A stretch of 64,000 bases of DNA from Chryseobacterium rhizosphaerae. Its GTDB lineage: Bacteria; Bacteroidota; Bacteroidia; Flavobacteriales; Weeksellaceae. Below the pieces are notes generated by a model. The model ran no database searches. It was given only the letters and a program-made list of their open reading frames with translations, and was not told the DNA's origin. The position numbers were made by a program, and so were the translations under genes. The DNA is taken from contig NZ_QNUF01000001.1 in assembly GCF_003385455.1 (NCBI RefSeq), positions 62,001 to 126,000 on the forward strand, given 5' to 3'. Shown one piece after another: positions 45,730-55,018 of this stretch (positions within the stretch are counted from its first letter, which is position 1; each line of letters opens with the position of its first letter).

Positions 45730-46527
45730 TTATATTGAATATCCTGCTTTAGAGAAATAAGGTCTCCAGAAATCTTTCTCCTTATTCCATCTATGGCAGC
45801 CAAAAGGAAGTTCTCCTTTATTGATGTTCATTGCTTTCTCCTGTTTGTTCTCAATAGAGAAGAGACAGGCTTCTTTATAATTAGGTTTAGAAAAAATTAT
45901 ACCATTTCTTTCAGGTTCGATACTAAAAAACACATCTTCGGCATAAAATTGCCCTGTATTTTCAGGTTTTAAATAAATTTTTACTACCTCCGGAATGCTT
46001 TCAAGAACTTCTATAAACTTTTCTCTCTTTCTTAAAGACAGGCCTCCATTCCCTACAGCATTATAAAGAAGAGATTTGTTTTTTTGCCATTTTCCATTCC
46101 CTTTAAAGTTGGTTATTTCTTTAAACTTGGCAATAGTTTTATCAAAAAATAATTTAAAAAAAGGAATATGTTCTGAACTCCGTATCCAGGGAGCCCCAAT
46201 ATAATCGTAGTTTTTTTTACACCAATTTATAAGATCATCTTTAAATACAAAACAGTCAGATTGATAAATTAGTATATATTTTTCTGAAAAACTTTTATAA
46301 AAATTTACATTCATCATGAGCTGATTATATCCAAAAATATTTTTGAAATAATGGTCATCAAAACTAATGAATGAAGCATTAAAATCTTTATAGGCATCAA
46401 GAGAAAGACTTTTAGGATGTATAAAAGTGATTTTGTAACTTCCTAAAATATGAAATACCTGACTGAATGAAATCAAATCATCACGATCAGGTATCTCTTT
46501 ATATATTGGAATAATAATATCTACCAA
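45730..46527 (-). CDS. DUF5672 family protein, probable glycosyltransferase
   Basis: 265 residues; features of DUF5672: YILIYQSDCFVF, DYIGAPWIR, GNGGLSLRKREKF, and GCHRWNKE near the end. The QSDCFVF and GNGGLSLRK pair suggests a GT-A type nucleotide-sugar site. The start is TTG at 46527, directly before VDIIIPIYKE; there is no ATG in frame between the rocD stop and the conserved N-terminus, so the non-standard start is real unless translation restarts elsewhere. Two bases separate it from each neighbour. Confidence 0.78.
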   Translation of the reverse strand: MVDIIIPIYKEIPDRDDLISFSQVFHILGSYKITFIHPKSLSLDAYKDFNASFISFDDHYFKNIFGYNQLMMNVNFYKSFSEKYILIYQSDCFVFKDDLINWCKKNYDYIGAPWIRSSEHIPFFKLFFDKTIAKFKEITNFKGNGKWQKNKSLLYNAVGNGGLSLRKREKFIEVLESIPEVVKIYLKPENTGQFYAEDVFFSIEPERNGIIFSKPNYKEACLFSIENKQEKAMNINKGELPFGCHRWNKEKDFWRPYFSKAGYSI

Positions 46528-46529
46528 AG

Positions 46530-47780
46530 TTATTTTGAATATTCTAATACTGTTTTTTCAATGATCTTCACGCAATCCAGTAATTGTTCTTCTGTAATTA
46601 CCAATGGTGGTGCAAGTCTTATGATATTGCCATGTGTTGGTTTTGCCAATAGTCCGTTTTCTTTTAATTGTAAGCAAAGGTTCCATGCTGTAGAGCTTTC
46701 AGGACCATCATTGATCAGAATGGCATTCAAAAGACCTTTTCCTCTTACTTTTGTAATAAGGTCTGTCTTTTCAATCAGCTTTTCGATCTCGGCTCTGAAA
46801 ACCTGTCCCAGATGTTCTGCTCTTTCAGATAATTTTTCATCAGCTACTACATCTAAAGCGGCTACTGCTACTGCACAGGCAATTGGGTTTCCTCCAAATG
46901 TGGAGCCATGCTGGCCGGGCTTAATGACATTCATAATGCTGTCATTTGCTAAAACAGCAGATACCGGGTACATTCCTCCGGAAAGAGCCTTTCCTAGGAT
47001 CAGAATATCCGGCTGCACATTTTCATGATGACATGCGATGAGCTTTCCTGTTCTTGCAATTCCGGTTTGTACTTCATCTGCAATAAAAAGAACATTGTGC
47101 TTTTTACATACTTCAGAAGCATTTTTAAGGAAATTTTCATCCGGTACATATACTCCCGCCTCTCCCTGAATAGGCTCTACTAAAAATGCTGCAATATTTC
47201 CAGCCTCTCTGTTCAGAACTTCTTCCAGTGCGGCAACGTCGTTGTAAGGAATTTTGATAAACCCAGGTGTAAAAGGACCATAATTCTGATTAGCATCCGG
47301 ATCATTAGAGAAAGAAACAATTGTAGTGGTTCTTCCGTGGAAATTATTTTCACAAACAATGATTTTGGCTGCATTTTCTGAAATACCTTTTACCTCATAA
47401 CTCCATTTTCTGGCAAGCTTTACGGCTGTTTCCACAGCTTCAGCTCCCGAATTCATAGGAAGTACTTTATCAAATCCAAAAAGACTAGTGATTTTTTCCT
47501 CGTATTCTCCTAATCTTGAGTTATAGAAAGCTCGTGAAGTTAGCGCCAGTTTTTGAGCCTGTTCTACTAAAGCTTCCACAATTTTAGGATGAGAATGTCC
47601 TTGGTTCACAGCAGAATATGCTGAAAGAAAATCATAGTACCTCTTGCCTTCTACATCCCAAACGAAAACACCTTCTCCGCGCTCCAGAACTACTGGAAGA
47701 GGATGATAATTGTGGGCTCCATGTTTGTCTTCAAGGTCAATGAAATACTGTGAGTTTTTTGTTTTTTCTGCTGTTGACAT
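46530..47780 (-). CDS. rocD: ornithine aminotransferase
   Basis: 416 residues of the class III PLP aminotransferases. [20 protein letters not shown] and [15 protein letters not shown] are typical of ornithine-oxo-acid transaminase; the cofactor lysine lies in [13 protein letters not shown] and the Asp in FIADEVQTG. It converts ornithine and 2-oxoglutarate to glutamate semialdehyde and glutamate. Its -7 box is at 47796. It heads a five-gene operon with glycosyltransferases two to minus-four bases apart, an odd pairing for an amino-acid catabolic enzyme. Confidence 0.95.
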   Translation of the reverse strand: MSTAEKTKNSQYFIDLEDKHGAHNYHPLPVVLERGEGVFVWDVEGKRYYDFLSAYSAVNQGHSHPKIVEALVEQAQKLALTSRAFYNSRLGEYEEKITSLFGFDKVLPMNSGAEAVETAVKLARKWSYEVKGISENAAKIIVCENNFHGRTTTIVSFSNDPDANQNYGPFTPGFIKIPYNDVAALEEVLNREAGNIAAFLVEPIQGEAGVYVPDENFLKNASEVCKKHNVLFIADEVQTGIARTGKLIACHHENVQPDILILGKALSGGMYPVSAVLANDSIMNVIKPGQHGSTFGGNPIACAVAVAALDVVADEKLSERAEHLGQVFRAEIEKLIEKTDLITKVRGKGLLNAILINDGPESSTAWNLCLQLKENGLLAKPTHGNIIRLAPPLVITEEQLLDCVKIIEKTVLEYSK

Positions 47781-47795
47781 ATATTTTGCTTTTTG

Positions 47796-47804
47796 GCAAA
47801 TTTA
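47796..47804 (-). promoter_or_regulatory. rocD operon promoter -7 box
   Basis: TAAATTTGC on the minus strand, 15 bases before the rocD ATG. Confidence 0.65.
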
Positions 47805-48078
47805 AGCAATATTAATGAGATGAATAAATATTAGGATAATATGCTGCGTGGTAATAATTAAAAGCATATTTTGACGCTCATTGAGGTGTTTTAAAGGGGA
47901 ATCTACCTTCACATATTCACGGTTTCTATCAATAGCCTGAAATTGGTCGGAGACTTTGAATCTTTCTTATAAAGAATAAGCCAGGATCCTCAGGAAAAAG
48001 AACGTATAAATTTCTGCAAAAAACAATTGAGAAGTATTATCCTACATTAATGAGTGTACACAAATTATTTATTTAAAA
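47805..48078. other. intergenic stretch without recognised content
   Basis: AT-rich sequence between the rocD promoter and the accC terminator; I see no gene, RNA or repeat in it. Confidence 0.5.
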
Positions 48079-48112
48079 TAAAAAAACTGCCCCAAATTAA
48101 GAGGCAGTTCAT
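48079..48112 (-). terminator. terminator of accB-accC
   Basis: AACTGCC / GGCAGTT stem with T run on the minus strand, about 20 bases past the accC stop. Confidence 0.75.
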
Positions 48113-48132
48113 AATATATTTCTAAAATAATC

Positions 48133-49488
48133 TTAGTGATTATCGTATTTTCTATCCATTACAAAATCTTCCATGAATTTTGTAGTATAGTTTCCTGCTA
48201 GATAATCTTCATTATCCATCAATTGTCTGTGGAAAGGAATAGTGGTTTTTACTCCTTCAATATAGAATTCTTCCAGTGCACGTCTCATTTTAGCAATCGC
48301 TTCCTCACGGGTCTGAGCCGTAGTGATAAGCTTAGCAATCATAGAGTCATAATTAGATGGAATACTATATCCGGAATAAACGTGAGTATCTACTCTGATT
48401 CCATGTCCGCCAGGGATGTTTAATCCTGTGATTTTTCCCGGAGATGGTCTGAAGTCAGCATAAGGATCTTCTGCATTGATTCTACATTCGATTGAATGTA
48501 ATTTAGGATAATAGTTGATTCCTGAAATAGGAGTTCCTGCTGCAAGAAGAATTTGTTCTCTGATCAGGTCATAATCAATTACCTGCTCAGTGATAGGGTG
48601 TTCTACCTGGATTCTTGTATTCATTTCCATGAAATAGAAATTTCTGTGCTTGTCTACAAGGAATTCAATAGTTCCCACACCTTCGTATCCAATAAATTCG
48701 GCAGCTTTTACAGCAGCATCACCCATTTTTTCACGAAGTTCATCTGTCATGAACGGAGAAGGAGTTTCTTCAGTTAATTTCTGATTTCTTCTCTGTACAG
48801 AACAGTCTCTTTCAGAAAGGTGGCAAGCTTTACCGAACTGGTCACCTGCTACCTGAATTTCAATATGTCTAGGTTCTTCAATCAGTTTTTCCATGTACAT
48901 ACCTCCGTTTCCGAAGGCAGCCACAGCTTCCTGAATTGCAGACTCCCAGTGATCTTTAAGGTCTTCAGCTTTCCAAACGGCTCTCATCCCTTTTCCACCA
49001 CCACCTGCTGTTGCTTTGATCATTACCGGATATCCCGTTTCTTCAGCAACTTTTACAGCATGCTCATAAGATTCGATTAAACCGTCAGAACCAGGTACAC
49101 ATGGTACACCTGCTGCTTTCATGGTAGCCTTAGCATTAGCCTTATCTCCCATTTTTTCGATTTGCTCAGGAGAAGCACCAATAAATTTGATGCCGTTTTT
49201 CTGACAAATTCTTGAAAAGTTAGCATTTTCAGATAAGAATCCGTAACCAGGGTGAATGGCATCTGCATTGGTAATTTCTGCAGCAGCAATAATATTAGGG
49301 ATTTTAAGATATGAGTCTTTACTCATTGCAGGACCAATACAAACGGCTTCATCAGCAAATCTTACATGAAGACTGTCTTTGTCAGCAGTAGAGTATACTG
49401 CTACAGTTTTGATTCCCATTTCTTTGCACGTACGTAAAATACGCATTGCAATTTCGCCACGATTGGCTATTAATATTTTTTTGAACAT
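48133..49488 (-). CDS. accC: acetyl-CoA carboxylase, biotin carboxylase subunit
   Basis: The start at the ATG 49488 gives [17 protein letters not shown], the usual AccC N-terminus; a TTG three codons upstream is less likely. 451 residues, ATP-grasp fold: biotin-carboxylase N-domain, the Gly-rich ATP loop [23 protein letters not shown], and [13 protein letters not shown] in the active site. It carboxylates biotin on AccB. It follows accB by about 100 bases containing short direct repeats. Confidence 0.97.
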   Translation of the reverse strand: MFKKILIANRGEIAMRILRTCKEMGIKTVAVYSTADKDSLHVRFADEAVCIGPAMSKDSYLKIPNIIAAAEITNADAIHPGYGFLSENANFSRICQKNGIKFIGASPEQIEKMGDKANAKATMKAAGVPCVPGSDGLIESYEHAVKVAEETGYPVMIKATAGGGGKGMRAVWKAEDLKDHWESAIQEAVAAFGNGGMYMEKLIEEPRHIEIQVAGDQFGKACHLSERDCSVQRRNQKLTEETPSPFMTDELREKMGDAAVKAAEFIGYEGVGTIEFLVDKHRNFYFMEMNTRIQVEHPITEQVIDYDLIREQILLAAGTPISGINYYPKLHSIECRINAEDPYADFRPSPGKITGLNIPGGHGIRVDTHVYSGYSIPSNYDSMIAKLITTAQTREEAIAKMRRALEEFYIEGVKTTIPFHRQLMDNEDYLAGNYTTKFMEDFVMDRKYDNH

Positions 49489-49495
49489 CTTCTTC

Positions 49496-49527
49496 AATTT
49501 GAAAATTAGATAATTTGAAAATTAGAT
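49496..49527. repeat. 16-bp tandem direct repeat between accB and accC
   Basis: Two perfect adjacent copies of AATTTGAAAATTAGAT (49496-49511 and 49512-49527), followed to 49586 by further degenerate TAACATCTAA-type words. It lies in the accB-accC spacer of one operon. Confidence 0.75.
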
Positions 49528-49586
49528 AATGTTATTTTAATGTAGAATTTAATCTAACATCTAATGTCTAACATCTAACTTCTAAA

Positions 49587-50069
49587 TTAAGATGGATCTA
49601 CTAGGAATAATGGTTGGTCATACTCTACAGGAGTAGCATCGTCTACTAAAATTTTAACGATTTTTCCACTGATCTCAGAGTCAATCTGGTTAAATAATTT
49701 CATAGCTTCAATGACACAAACTACTTTACCAGCAGAAACTTCATCACCTACATTTACAAATACATCTTTATCAGGAGATGGTTTTCTATAGAAAGTTCCG
49801 ATCATTGGAGACTTGATCGTTACATATTTACTGTCATCAGAAGCAGCCTCAGCTTTTTCAGAAGGTGCAGCAGCTGGAGTTGCAACAGGTGCCGGAGCCG
49901 CCGCTGCTTGTGGTGCAGTATGGTAAACTGCAGGCTGTGCATATACAGCATCGCTTCCAGCTAATGGAGTTTTAATAGTGATTTCGAAATCTTTAGTTTT
50001 GTATTTTACTTCTGAAACCTCAGCCTTAGATACAAACTTAATAAGATTTTGTATGTCTTTAATGTCCAT
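49587..50069 (-). CDS. accB: acetyl-CoA carboxylase, biotin carboxyl carrier protein
   Basis: 160 residues; N-terminal [15 protein letters not shown], an Ala/Pro-rich flexible linker (about 45-75), and a C-terminal biotinyl domain. The biotin-accepting lysine is K124 in EAMKLFNQ. It carries biotin between AccC and the AccA/AccD transferase. It is the first gene of the accB-accC operon with a -7 box at 50093. Confidence 0.97.
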   Translation of the reverse strand: MDIKDIQNLIKFVSKAEVSEVKYKTKDFEITIKTPLAGSDAVYAQPAVYHTAPQAAAAPAPVATPAAAPSEKAEAASDDSKYVTIKSPMIGTFYRKPSPDKDVFVNVGDEVSAGKVVCVIEAMKLFNQIDSEISGKIVKILVDDATPVEYDQPLFLVDPS

Positions 50070-50092
50070 AAATTTGATATTTGATTTTGGGT

Positions 50093-50100
50093 CAAAGATA
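50093..50100 (-). promoter_or_regulatory. accB promoter -7 box
   Basis: TATCTTTG on the minus strand, 23 bases before the ATG and just downstream of the rpmF terminator. Confidence 0.55.
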
Positions 50101-50123
50101 CCAAAAAAACGTAAAAAACAATA

Positions 50124-50160
50124 AAAAACCGCCTAATTTTATTAAAATTGGGCGGTTTTT
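50124..50160 (-). terminator. terminator after rpmF
   Basis: AAAAACCGCC / GGCGGTTTTT stem with an inner A/T helix (TAATTTTATTAAAATT). It separates rpmF from accB. Confidence 0.85.
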
Positions 50161-50194
50161 GTATTAAAATGAGGTTTTTTTGAAAATCCCTCGA

Positions 50195-50398
50195 TTAGTT
50201 TTCTTCAGTAGTTGCTACTTCTTTTTCCAATACTACTTTACCTCTGTAGTAAAGTTTTCCTTCATGCCAGTGAGCTCTGTGGTAAAGGTGAAGCTCTCCT
50301 GTTGTTGCATCTTTAGCCAATTGAGGAACTACAGCTTTGTAGTGAGTTCTTCTCTTATCTCTTCTTGTGGACGACTGTCTTCTCTTTGGATGTGCCAT
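50195..50398 (-). CDS. rpmF: 50S ribosomal protein L32
   Basis: A 67-residue L32: [19 protein letters not shown] at the N-terminus is diagnostic. The two Cys pairs of zinc-binding L32 are absent, so this is the zinc-free type. It is the second gene after the DUF177 gene, the common bacterial pairing yceD-rpmF, with 67 bases between them. Confidence 0.97.
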   Translation of the reverse strand: MAHPKRRQSSTRRDKRRTHYKAVVPQLAKDATTGELHLYHRAHWHEGKLYYRGKVVLEKEVATTEEN

Positions 50399-50465
50399 TT
50401 TGTAATAACTTTTTTAATTGATGAGCGATGAGATTCATCATCTCATCATATTTAAATTATTTTAT

Positions 50466-50996
50466 TTAATTTTTATCTTTTAATTTTTTTAATGCTTCCC
50501 ATCTAGGGTCACTTTCATGTTCTTCCTCTTCAGCTTCTTCAATTTCTTTGGGGCTGAATTGGTCCAGTACTTTAAGATCTTCATCACTTACATTAGGTGA
50601 AATCTTTTTCATCGGAATGGATAGCATTACATTTTCGTATATCAAATGCGCTACATTGAAAGCATGCTCTCCGGAAGGAATGGTAATAACATCTTCATTG
50701 CTATCATCATATTCTTCTCCGAAATTTACCAGGATCTTGATCTCATTCTCAATAGAATAGTCAAAGTCTTCATTTGTGATATCACAAACCAGCTCAACTA
50801 ATCCATGGATTTTAATCTCAAATTCTAAGAAAGTAGTGTGCTTATCCAGTAAGACATTCACTGCTATTCTAGGATTTGTAAATTCCTGCTCAGTTTCAAA
50901 TAATTGAAAGAACGTTTTATCGATCTCAAACTTGAACTCGTGTTTTCCGTTTTTAAGTCCGGAAAAGCTTACGTCATAGTTTCTTAACTTGTCCAT
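50466..50996 (-). CDS. DUF177/YceD family protein
   Basis: The start at 50996 gives MDKLRNYDVSFSGLKNG and 176 residues; five further upstream codons would run toward the -7 box. The match to DUF177 rests on the conserved VCDITNEDF segment and the pairing with rpmF. YceD proteins are linked to 23S rRNA processing and 50S assembly in other organisms. The acidic C-terminus (EIEEAEEEEHESDPRWEAL) is typical. Confidence 0.9.
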   Translation of the reverse strand: MDKLRNYDVSFSGLKNGKHEFKFEIDKTFFQLFETEQEFTNPRIAVNVLLDKHTTFLEFEIKIHGLVELVCDITNEDFDYSIENEIKILVNFGEEYDDSNEDVITIPSGEHAFNVAHLIYENVMLSIPMKKISPNVSDEDLKVLDQFSPKEIEEAEEEEHESDPRWEALKKLKDKN

Positions 50997-51008
50997 AAAA
51001 TGAGTGTG

Positions 51009-51016
51009 CAAAAATA
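51009..51016 (-). promoter_or_regulatory. promoter -7 box of DUF177-rpmF
   Basis: TATTTTTG followed by C on the minus strand, 12 bases before the ATG at 50996. Confidence 0.5.
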
Positions 51017-51080
51017 TGCATTTTTTTTATAATAACAAATAAAATCTAAAACAAATTAATTTAAAACTTATTTTAGAGAT

Positions 51081-52172
51081 TTAAGCTTCAGTTTCATCTG
51101 GAAGATCTTCATCTACTCCGTTGTCTGAAACCATTTTTCTAGGCTGCAGACGATTACTCATCAATTCGCTGTATTCATTTCTGTTTTTGAAAACACTAAT
51201 GGCAGTGAAAATAGCTTCGGTAAAACTCTGTTCATCCGCAATATTTTTCCCCGCAATATCGTAAGCAACTCCATGATCCGGAGATGTTCTTATAAAAGGA
51301 AGTCCTGCTGTATAGTTGACGCCCTCTTCATACGCTAATGTTTTGAACGGAGCTAATCCCTGATCGTGATACATCGCTAAAACGGCATCGAAGTTCTTGT
51401 ATTTACTCGGCTGAAAGAAGCTGTCGGCAGGAAAAGGTCCGAATGCTAATACTCCGTTATCAGAAAGTTCCTTAATCGCTGGAGCAATGATTTCAATTTC
51501 CTCATTTCCTATTACACCACCATCTCCTGCATGGGGATTAAGTCCCAAAACAGCAATTTTAGGTTTTTGAACCCGAAAATCTTCAATCAGTGTTTGGTTT
51601 AATACTCTGATTTGTTTTTTTATTTTCTCTTTAGAAATGTTTTCTGCAATTTTAGCAATAGGGATGTGGTGGGTAGACACCGCTACTTTTAAATCTTCAG
51701 TGACCAGGAACATGAGTCCCTTTTTACTGAATTTTTCTTCAAAGTATCCAGTGTGTCCTGTGTGTTTGAATCCCATTTTCACCATTTCATCCTTATTGAT
51801 AGGAGCGGTTACCAAAACATCAATATCTCCTTTCATTAATGCCTCTGTAGCTGCTTCCAAAGAATCAATGGCCATTTTTGTGGATTCTTCTGTAGGAACT
51901 CCTAATTCTACATTCACATTCTCCTTCGTCAGATTCACCATATTAAGTTTTCCTTCCTGGGCTTGGGAAGCTTCGTTAACATAGTTGAAGTTAAGATTAA
52001 GCTTGAAAATATTTTTCTGATAAGTGAATAGCTTTCCCGAACCAAAAATTACAGGGGTGAAAAAATCCGTAATGGTTTTGTCTTTCAGAGACTTCATAAT
52101 GATCTCTGGTCCTATGCCGTTGAAATCACCGATTGAAATTCCTACTCGTACTTTATGGTTTTTTGGGCTCAT
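51081..52172 (-). CDS. pdxA: 4-hydroxythreonine-4-phosphate dehydrogenase
   Basis: 363 residues. PdxA oxidises 4-phosphohydroxy-L-threonine in the DXP-dependent route to pyridoxal phosphate. Signatures: GISIGDFNGIGPEII, APINKDEM, GHTGYFEE and YHDQGLAPFKTL, the last two bearing metal-binding His residues. It is divergent from ribE with overlapping promoters in a 48-base gap. The last 30 residues are an ordinary extension. Confidence 0.96.
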   Translation of the reverse strand: MSPKNHKVRVGISIGDFNGIGPEIIMKSLKDKTITDFFTPVIFGSGKLFTYQKNIFKLNLNFNYVNEASQAQEGKLNMVNLTKENVNVELGVPTEESTKMAIDSLEAATEALMKGDIDVLVTAPINKDEMVKMGFKHTGHTGYFEEKFSKKGLMFLVTEDLKVAVSTHHIPIAKIAENISKEKIKKQIRVLNQTLIEDFRVQKPKIAVLGLNPHAGDGGVIGNEEIEIIAPAIKELSDNGVLAFGPFPADSFFQPSKYKNFDAVLAMYHDQGLAPFKTLAYEEGVNYTAGLPFIRTSPDHGVAYDIAGKNIADEQSFTEAIFTAISVFKNRNEYSELMSNRLQPRKMVSDNGVDEDLPDETEA

Positions 52173-52178
52173 TTTGAT

Positions 52179-52186
52179 TATCTTTG
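52179..52186 (+). promoter_or_regulatory. ribE promoter -7 box
   Basis: TATCTTTG, 34 bases before the ribE ATG, so the leader is too short for an FMN riboswitch. Confidence 0.55.
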
Positions 52187-52200
52187 AAGATTATAATTTA

Positions 52201-52208
52201 CAAATTTA
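52201..52208 (-). promoter_or_regulatory. pdxA promoter -7 box
   Basis: TAAATTTG on the minus strand, 28 bases before the pdxA ATG. It lies downstream of the ribE box, so the two transcripts would overlap at their 5' ends. Confidence 0.55.
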
Positions 52209-52220
52209 GCAAAAAATAAT

Positions 52221-52805
52221 ATGTTCACAGGAATTATTGAAGCAGTTGGCGTTATTGAGAAGATTGAAGAAAAAGGAAGCAATATAGATTTTACTTTAAC
52301 TTGCCCTTTTACAAACGAACTTAAAATTGATCAGAGTCTGGCTCATAATGGCTGTTGTCTTACTGTTGTTGAGATTAAAGATAATCAATATGTTGTTACG
52401 GCCATCAATGAAACTTTAGAGAAAACCAATCTTGGAAAATGGGAACTGGGGACTGTGGTTAATCTTGAACGCTGCATGAAAATGGACGGAAGGCTAGATG
52501 GCCATATTGTTCAGGGACACGTAGATAAAACAGGAGAAGTAGTCAATATTGAAAATAAAGACGGAAGCTATTTTATTACCATTAAGTATGAAGCAGATGG
52601 TAATTTTGTTACAGTTCCACAGGGATCAATCACTGTAAACGGAATCAGTCTTACTGTTGCAAAAAGTGAAGATTCACAGTTTTCTATAGCAATTATTCCT
52701 TATACCTGGGAATTTACGAATATGAACCATTTAAAAATAGGGGATCAGGTAAATTTAGAATTTGACATCATTGGTAAGTATATTGCTAGGTTAATTAAAA
52801 GATAG
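52221..52805 (+). CDS. ribE: riboflavin synthase
   Basis: 194 residues made of two lumazine-binding domains: MFTGIIEAVG and HNGCCLTV in the first, GHIVQGHVDKTG and VNGISLTV in the second. It dismutates two 6,7-dimethyl-8-ribityllumazine molecules to riboflavin. One base separates it from the downstream histidine kinase gene, so they share a transcript. Confidence 0.96.
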   Translation: MFTGIIEAVGVIEKIEEKGSNIDFTLTCPFTNELKIDQSLAHNGCCLTVVEIKDNQYVVTAINETLEKTNLGKWELGTVVNLERCMKMDGRLDGHIVQGHVDKTGEVVNIENKDGSYFITIKYEADGNFVTVPQGSITVNGISLTVAKSEDSQFSIAIIPYTWEFTNMNHLKIGDQVNLEFDIIGKYIARLIKR

Positions 52806-52806
52806 G

Positions 52807-54261
52807 ATGTCAATAAATAAGTATAAAGGATATAGCTTAAGGAACCGGGTGTTTTTCGGTTTCCTGTTGGTATGCTTTTTAAGTGTTGTGGCAACTTCGC
52901 TTGTTCCGTACTTTGTTTTAAGGAATAATTCTTTACAGCAGAGTAATATTGACATGCAGGAGAAAACCAATGCCGTTATGAGGTATCTGGACTATGCTGT
53001 TAGCCGGACACTTGTGACAACAGAAGATCTGCCGAAAGTTTTAGGCAATAAAATTTTTGAAATAGCAGATATTAACCAACATGATATTATTATTTATGAT
53101 TTGAAAGGGAATTATGTGCTTTCCAATAAAGATGAGAGTCTGGTTGAGCAGAAAACGATTCCTATAGAAATCATCAATAAAATCTTATCTACAGATGCCA
53201 GGGTAGACCTAACCAGATATGATGCTTCTAAAGATGCCAAGCTTACTTCTTCCTATCTTCTTTTGAAAAATAATGAGCTTGAACCTGTAGGGGTGGTTTA
53301 TATTCCTTTATATCATAATGTATCTGCTTACCTTGATGTTCTTCATCAATATGTTAAATACATCCTTTTAGTAGATATATTCCTTATCCTTTTTAGTATC
53401 TGGATTAGCTGGGTGACGTCTAACAGTCTTGCAAAAACAATTACCAAGTTTTCAGATATGATTACCCGTATTACATTGTTTGAAAATGAAATGCGGCCCA
53501 TAAGATACTATAAAAATGATGAGCTTAATGCTTTGGCCAGAGCTTATAACAGAATGATTTTGCAGATTCAGGATCAAAAAGAAAGACTTCGTTTCAAAGC
53601 ATCGGAAGAAGCCTGGAGAGAAATGGCAAAGCAGGTTGCCCATGAGGTGAAGAACCCTCTTACTCCTATGAAGCTTACCATCCAGAATTTTGAAAGGAAA
53701 TTTGATCCGGAAGATCCAAACATCAAGGAAAGAGTAAAACAGATGAGTAAAACAGTAGTGGATCAAATTGACCTGATTGCTACGGTTGCTTCTGCTTTCT
53801 CGGAATTTGCAAAACTTCCTGAAAAAAATAATGAGGTGATCAACCTGAATACTGAAGTTGAAGATATTTTACGCGTTTTCAATGATGACAGTGTTTTTAT
53901 GCATGCTAATAAAAATAATATCATGATCAGTATGGATAGGATTTACCTTTCCAGAATTATCACCAATCTTGTAACCAATGCTAAGCAGGCAGAAAGTGAA
54001 GATAGAAAATTAATTATTAATGTTGATGTAGAACAACATCAGAGAAGGGTTATGATCTCTGTTCAGGATAATGGGATAGGAATTCCTGATAATATGTATG
54101 AACGGATTTTTGAGCCTAATTTTACTTCTAAAAACAGTGGAATGGGACTTGGTTTATCTATGGTGAGAAAGATGATAGAAGACTATAAAGGGGAAATTTC
54201 CGTGAAATCTGAAGTAGGGAAAGGGTCGACATTTATTATTACACTGCCTACCAATTTATAG
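52807..54261 (+). CDS. sensor histidine kinase (NtrY-like, HAMP domain)
   Basis: 484 residues. Membrane helix 1 at about 15-37, periplasmic sensor region to about 180, helix 2 near 183-205, a HAMP linker (SLAKTITKFSDMI), then the dimerisation box HEVKNPLTPM with phospho-acceptor H279, N-box (NLVTNAKQ), G1 (DNGIGIP) and G2 (GMGLGLS). It autophosphorylates on His. There is no response regulator in the neighbourhood, so its partner is elsewhere. It is downstream of ribE by one base and overlaps the next gene by one base (TAGTG). Confidence 0.94.
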   Translation: MSINKYKGYSLRNRVFFGFLLVCFLSVVATSLVPYFVLRNNSLQQSNIDMQEKTNAVMRYLDYAVSRTLVTTEDLPKVLGNKIFEIADINQHDIIIYDLKGNYVLSNKDESLVEQKTIPIEIINKILSTDARVDLTRYDASKDAKLTSSYLLLKNNELEPVGVVYIPLYHNVSAYLDVLHQYVKYILLVDIFLILFSIWISWVTSNSLAKTITKFSDMITRITLFENEMRPIRYYKNDELNALARAYNRMILQIQDQKERLRFKASEEAWREMAKQVAHEVKNPLTPMKLTIQNFERKFDPEDPNIKERVKQMSKTVVDQIDLIATVASAFSEFAKLPEKNNEVINLNTEVEDILRVFNDDSVFMHANKNNIMISMDRIYLSRIITNLVTNAKQAESEDRKLIINVDVEQHQRRVMISVQDNGIGIPDNMYERIFEPNFTSKNSGMGLGLSMVRKMIEDYKGEISVKSEVGKGSTFIITLPTNL

Positions 54262-54959
54262 TGAAATCTTTTAAGTTTAAACAATTTGAAATTCAGCAGT
54301 CTGAAAACGTCTTTCGTGTAGGAACAGACGGGGTTTTGCTTGGTGTGCTGGCAGATGTTGAGAATGCATCGAACGTGCTGGAAATCGGGACGGGAACCGG
54401 GCTGATTAGTTTAATGCTGGCACAGAGAAATCCTGAGGCTGTTTTTTTAGGATTGGATATTAATGAAGAGGCTGTGGCGCTTACAAAAGCAAATTTTGAA
54501 AATGCCCCTTTTCAGGCAAGACTCAGGAATATACATCAGGATTTTAAATCTTTCAATACAAAGGAATCATTTGATTTGATTGTTTCCAACCCTCCTTATT
54601 TTGAAGAATCTGTATCAGATAAAGATAAAATTGCACGCCAGACGGTAGAGTTGAACTTTAAGCAGCTTATAGGCCATGCTGCCGAACTTTTGTCTGAAAA
54701 CGGGCTTTTATCTGTGATTATTCCCAGTGAAGCCGGAGAGGTATTCACTTCGATTGCGAAAGAAAATTCTTTGTTTTTAAACCGTAGAGTCAATATTACA
54801 GGAATTGAAAATTCAAAAGTTAAAAGATTGGTTCTTGAATTCTCATTACAGGAAAAAAAACTTGAAGAATCTGATTTTATTATAGAAAAAAGTCCGAGAC
54901 AATACTCGGACCAATATCTTGAACTCACCAAAGAGTTTCATATTTTTAATAGAAGGTAA
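54261..54959 (+). CDS. tRNA1(Val) adenine-37 N6-methyltransferase (YfiC/TrmN6)
   Basis: 232 residues; SAM site VLEIGTGTGLISLMLAQR and catalytic NPPY in IVSNPPYFEES, the N6-adenine methyltransferase signature. This matches the YfiC family that makes m6A37 in tRNA-Val. The start is GTG at 54261, overlapping the kinase stop by one base, so translation is coupled. Third gene of the ribE operon. Confidence 0.92.
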   Translation: MKSFKFKQFEIQQSENVFRVGTDGVLLGVLADVENASNVLEIGTGTGLISLMLAQRNPEAVFLGLDINEEAVALTKANFENAPFQARLRNIHQDFKSFNTKESFDLIVSNPPYFEESVSDKDKIARQTVELNFKQLIGHAAELLSENGLLSVIIPSEAGEVFTSIAKENSLFLNRRVNITGIENSKVKRLVLEFSLQEKKLEESDFIIEKSPRQYSDQYLELTKEFHIFNRR

Positions 54960-55018
54960 AGGTTAGAAATTAGATACTGACTATTCAGCTTATATTTAAT
55001 CCTTTACTCTTTCAAGCC

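Noticed and set aside
46561..47028. A 155-residue open frame on the plus strand inside rocD
   Set aside because: Antisense to conserved ornithine aminotransferase sequence; composition reflects the complementary strand only.
52187..52220. FMN riboswitch before ribE
   Set aside because: The leader between promoter and start is about 30 bases, far too short for the FMN aptamer.
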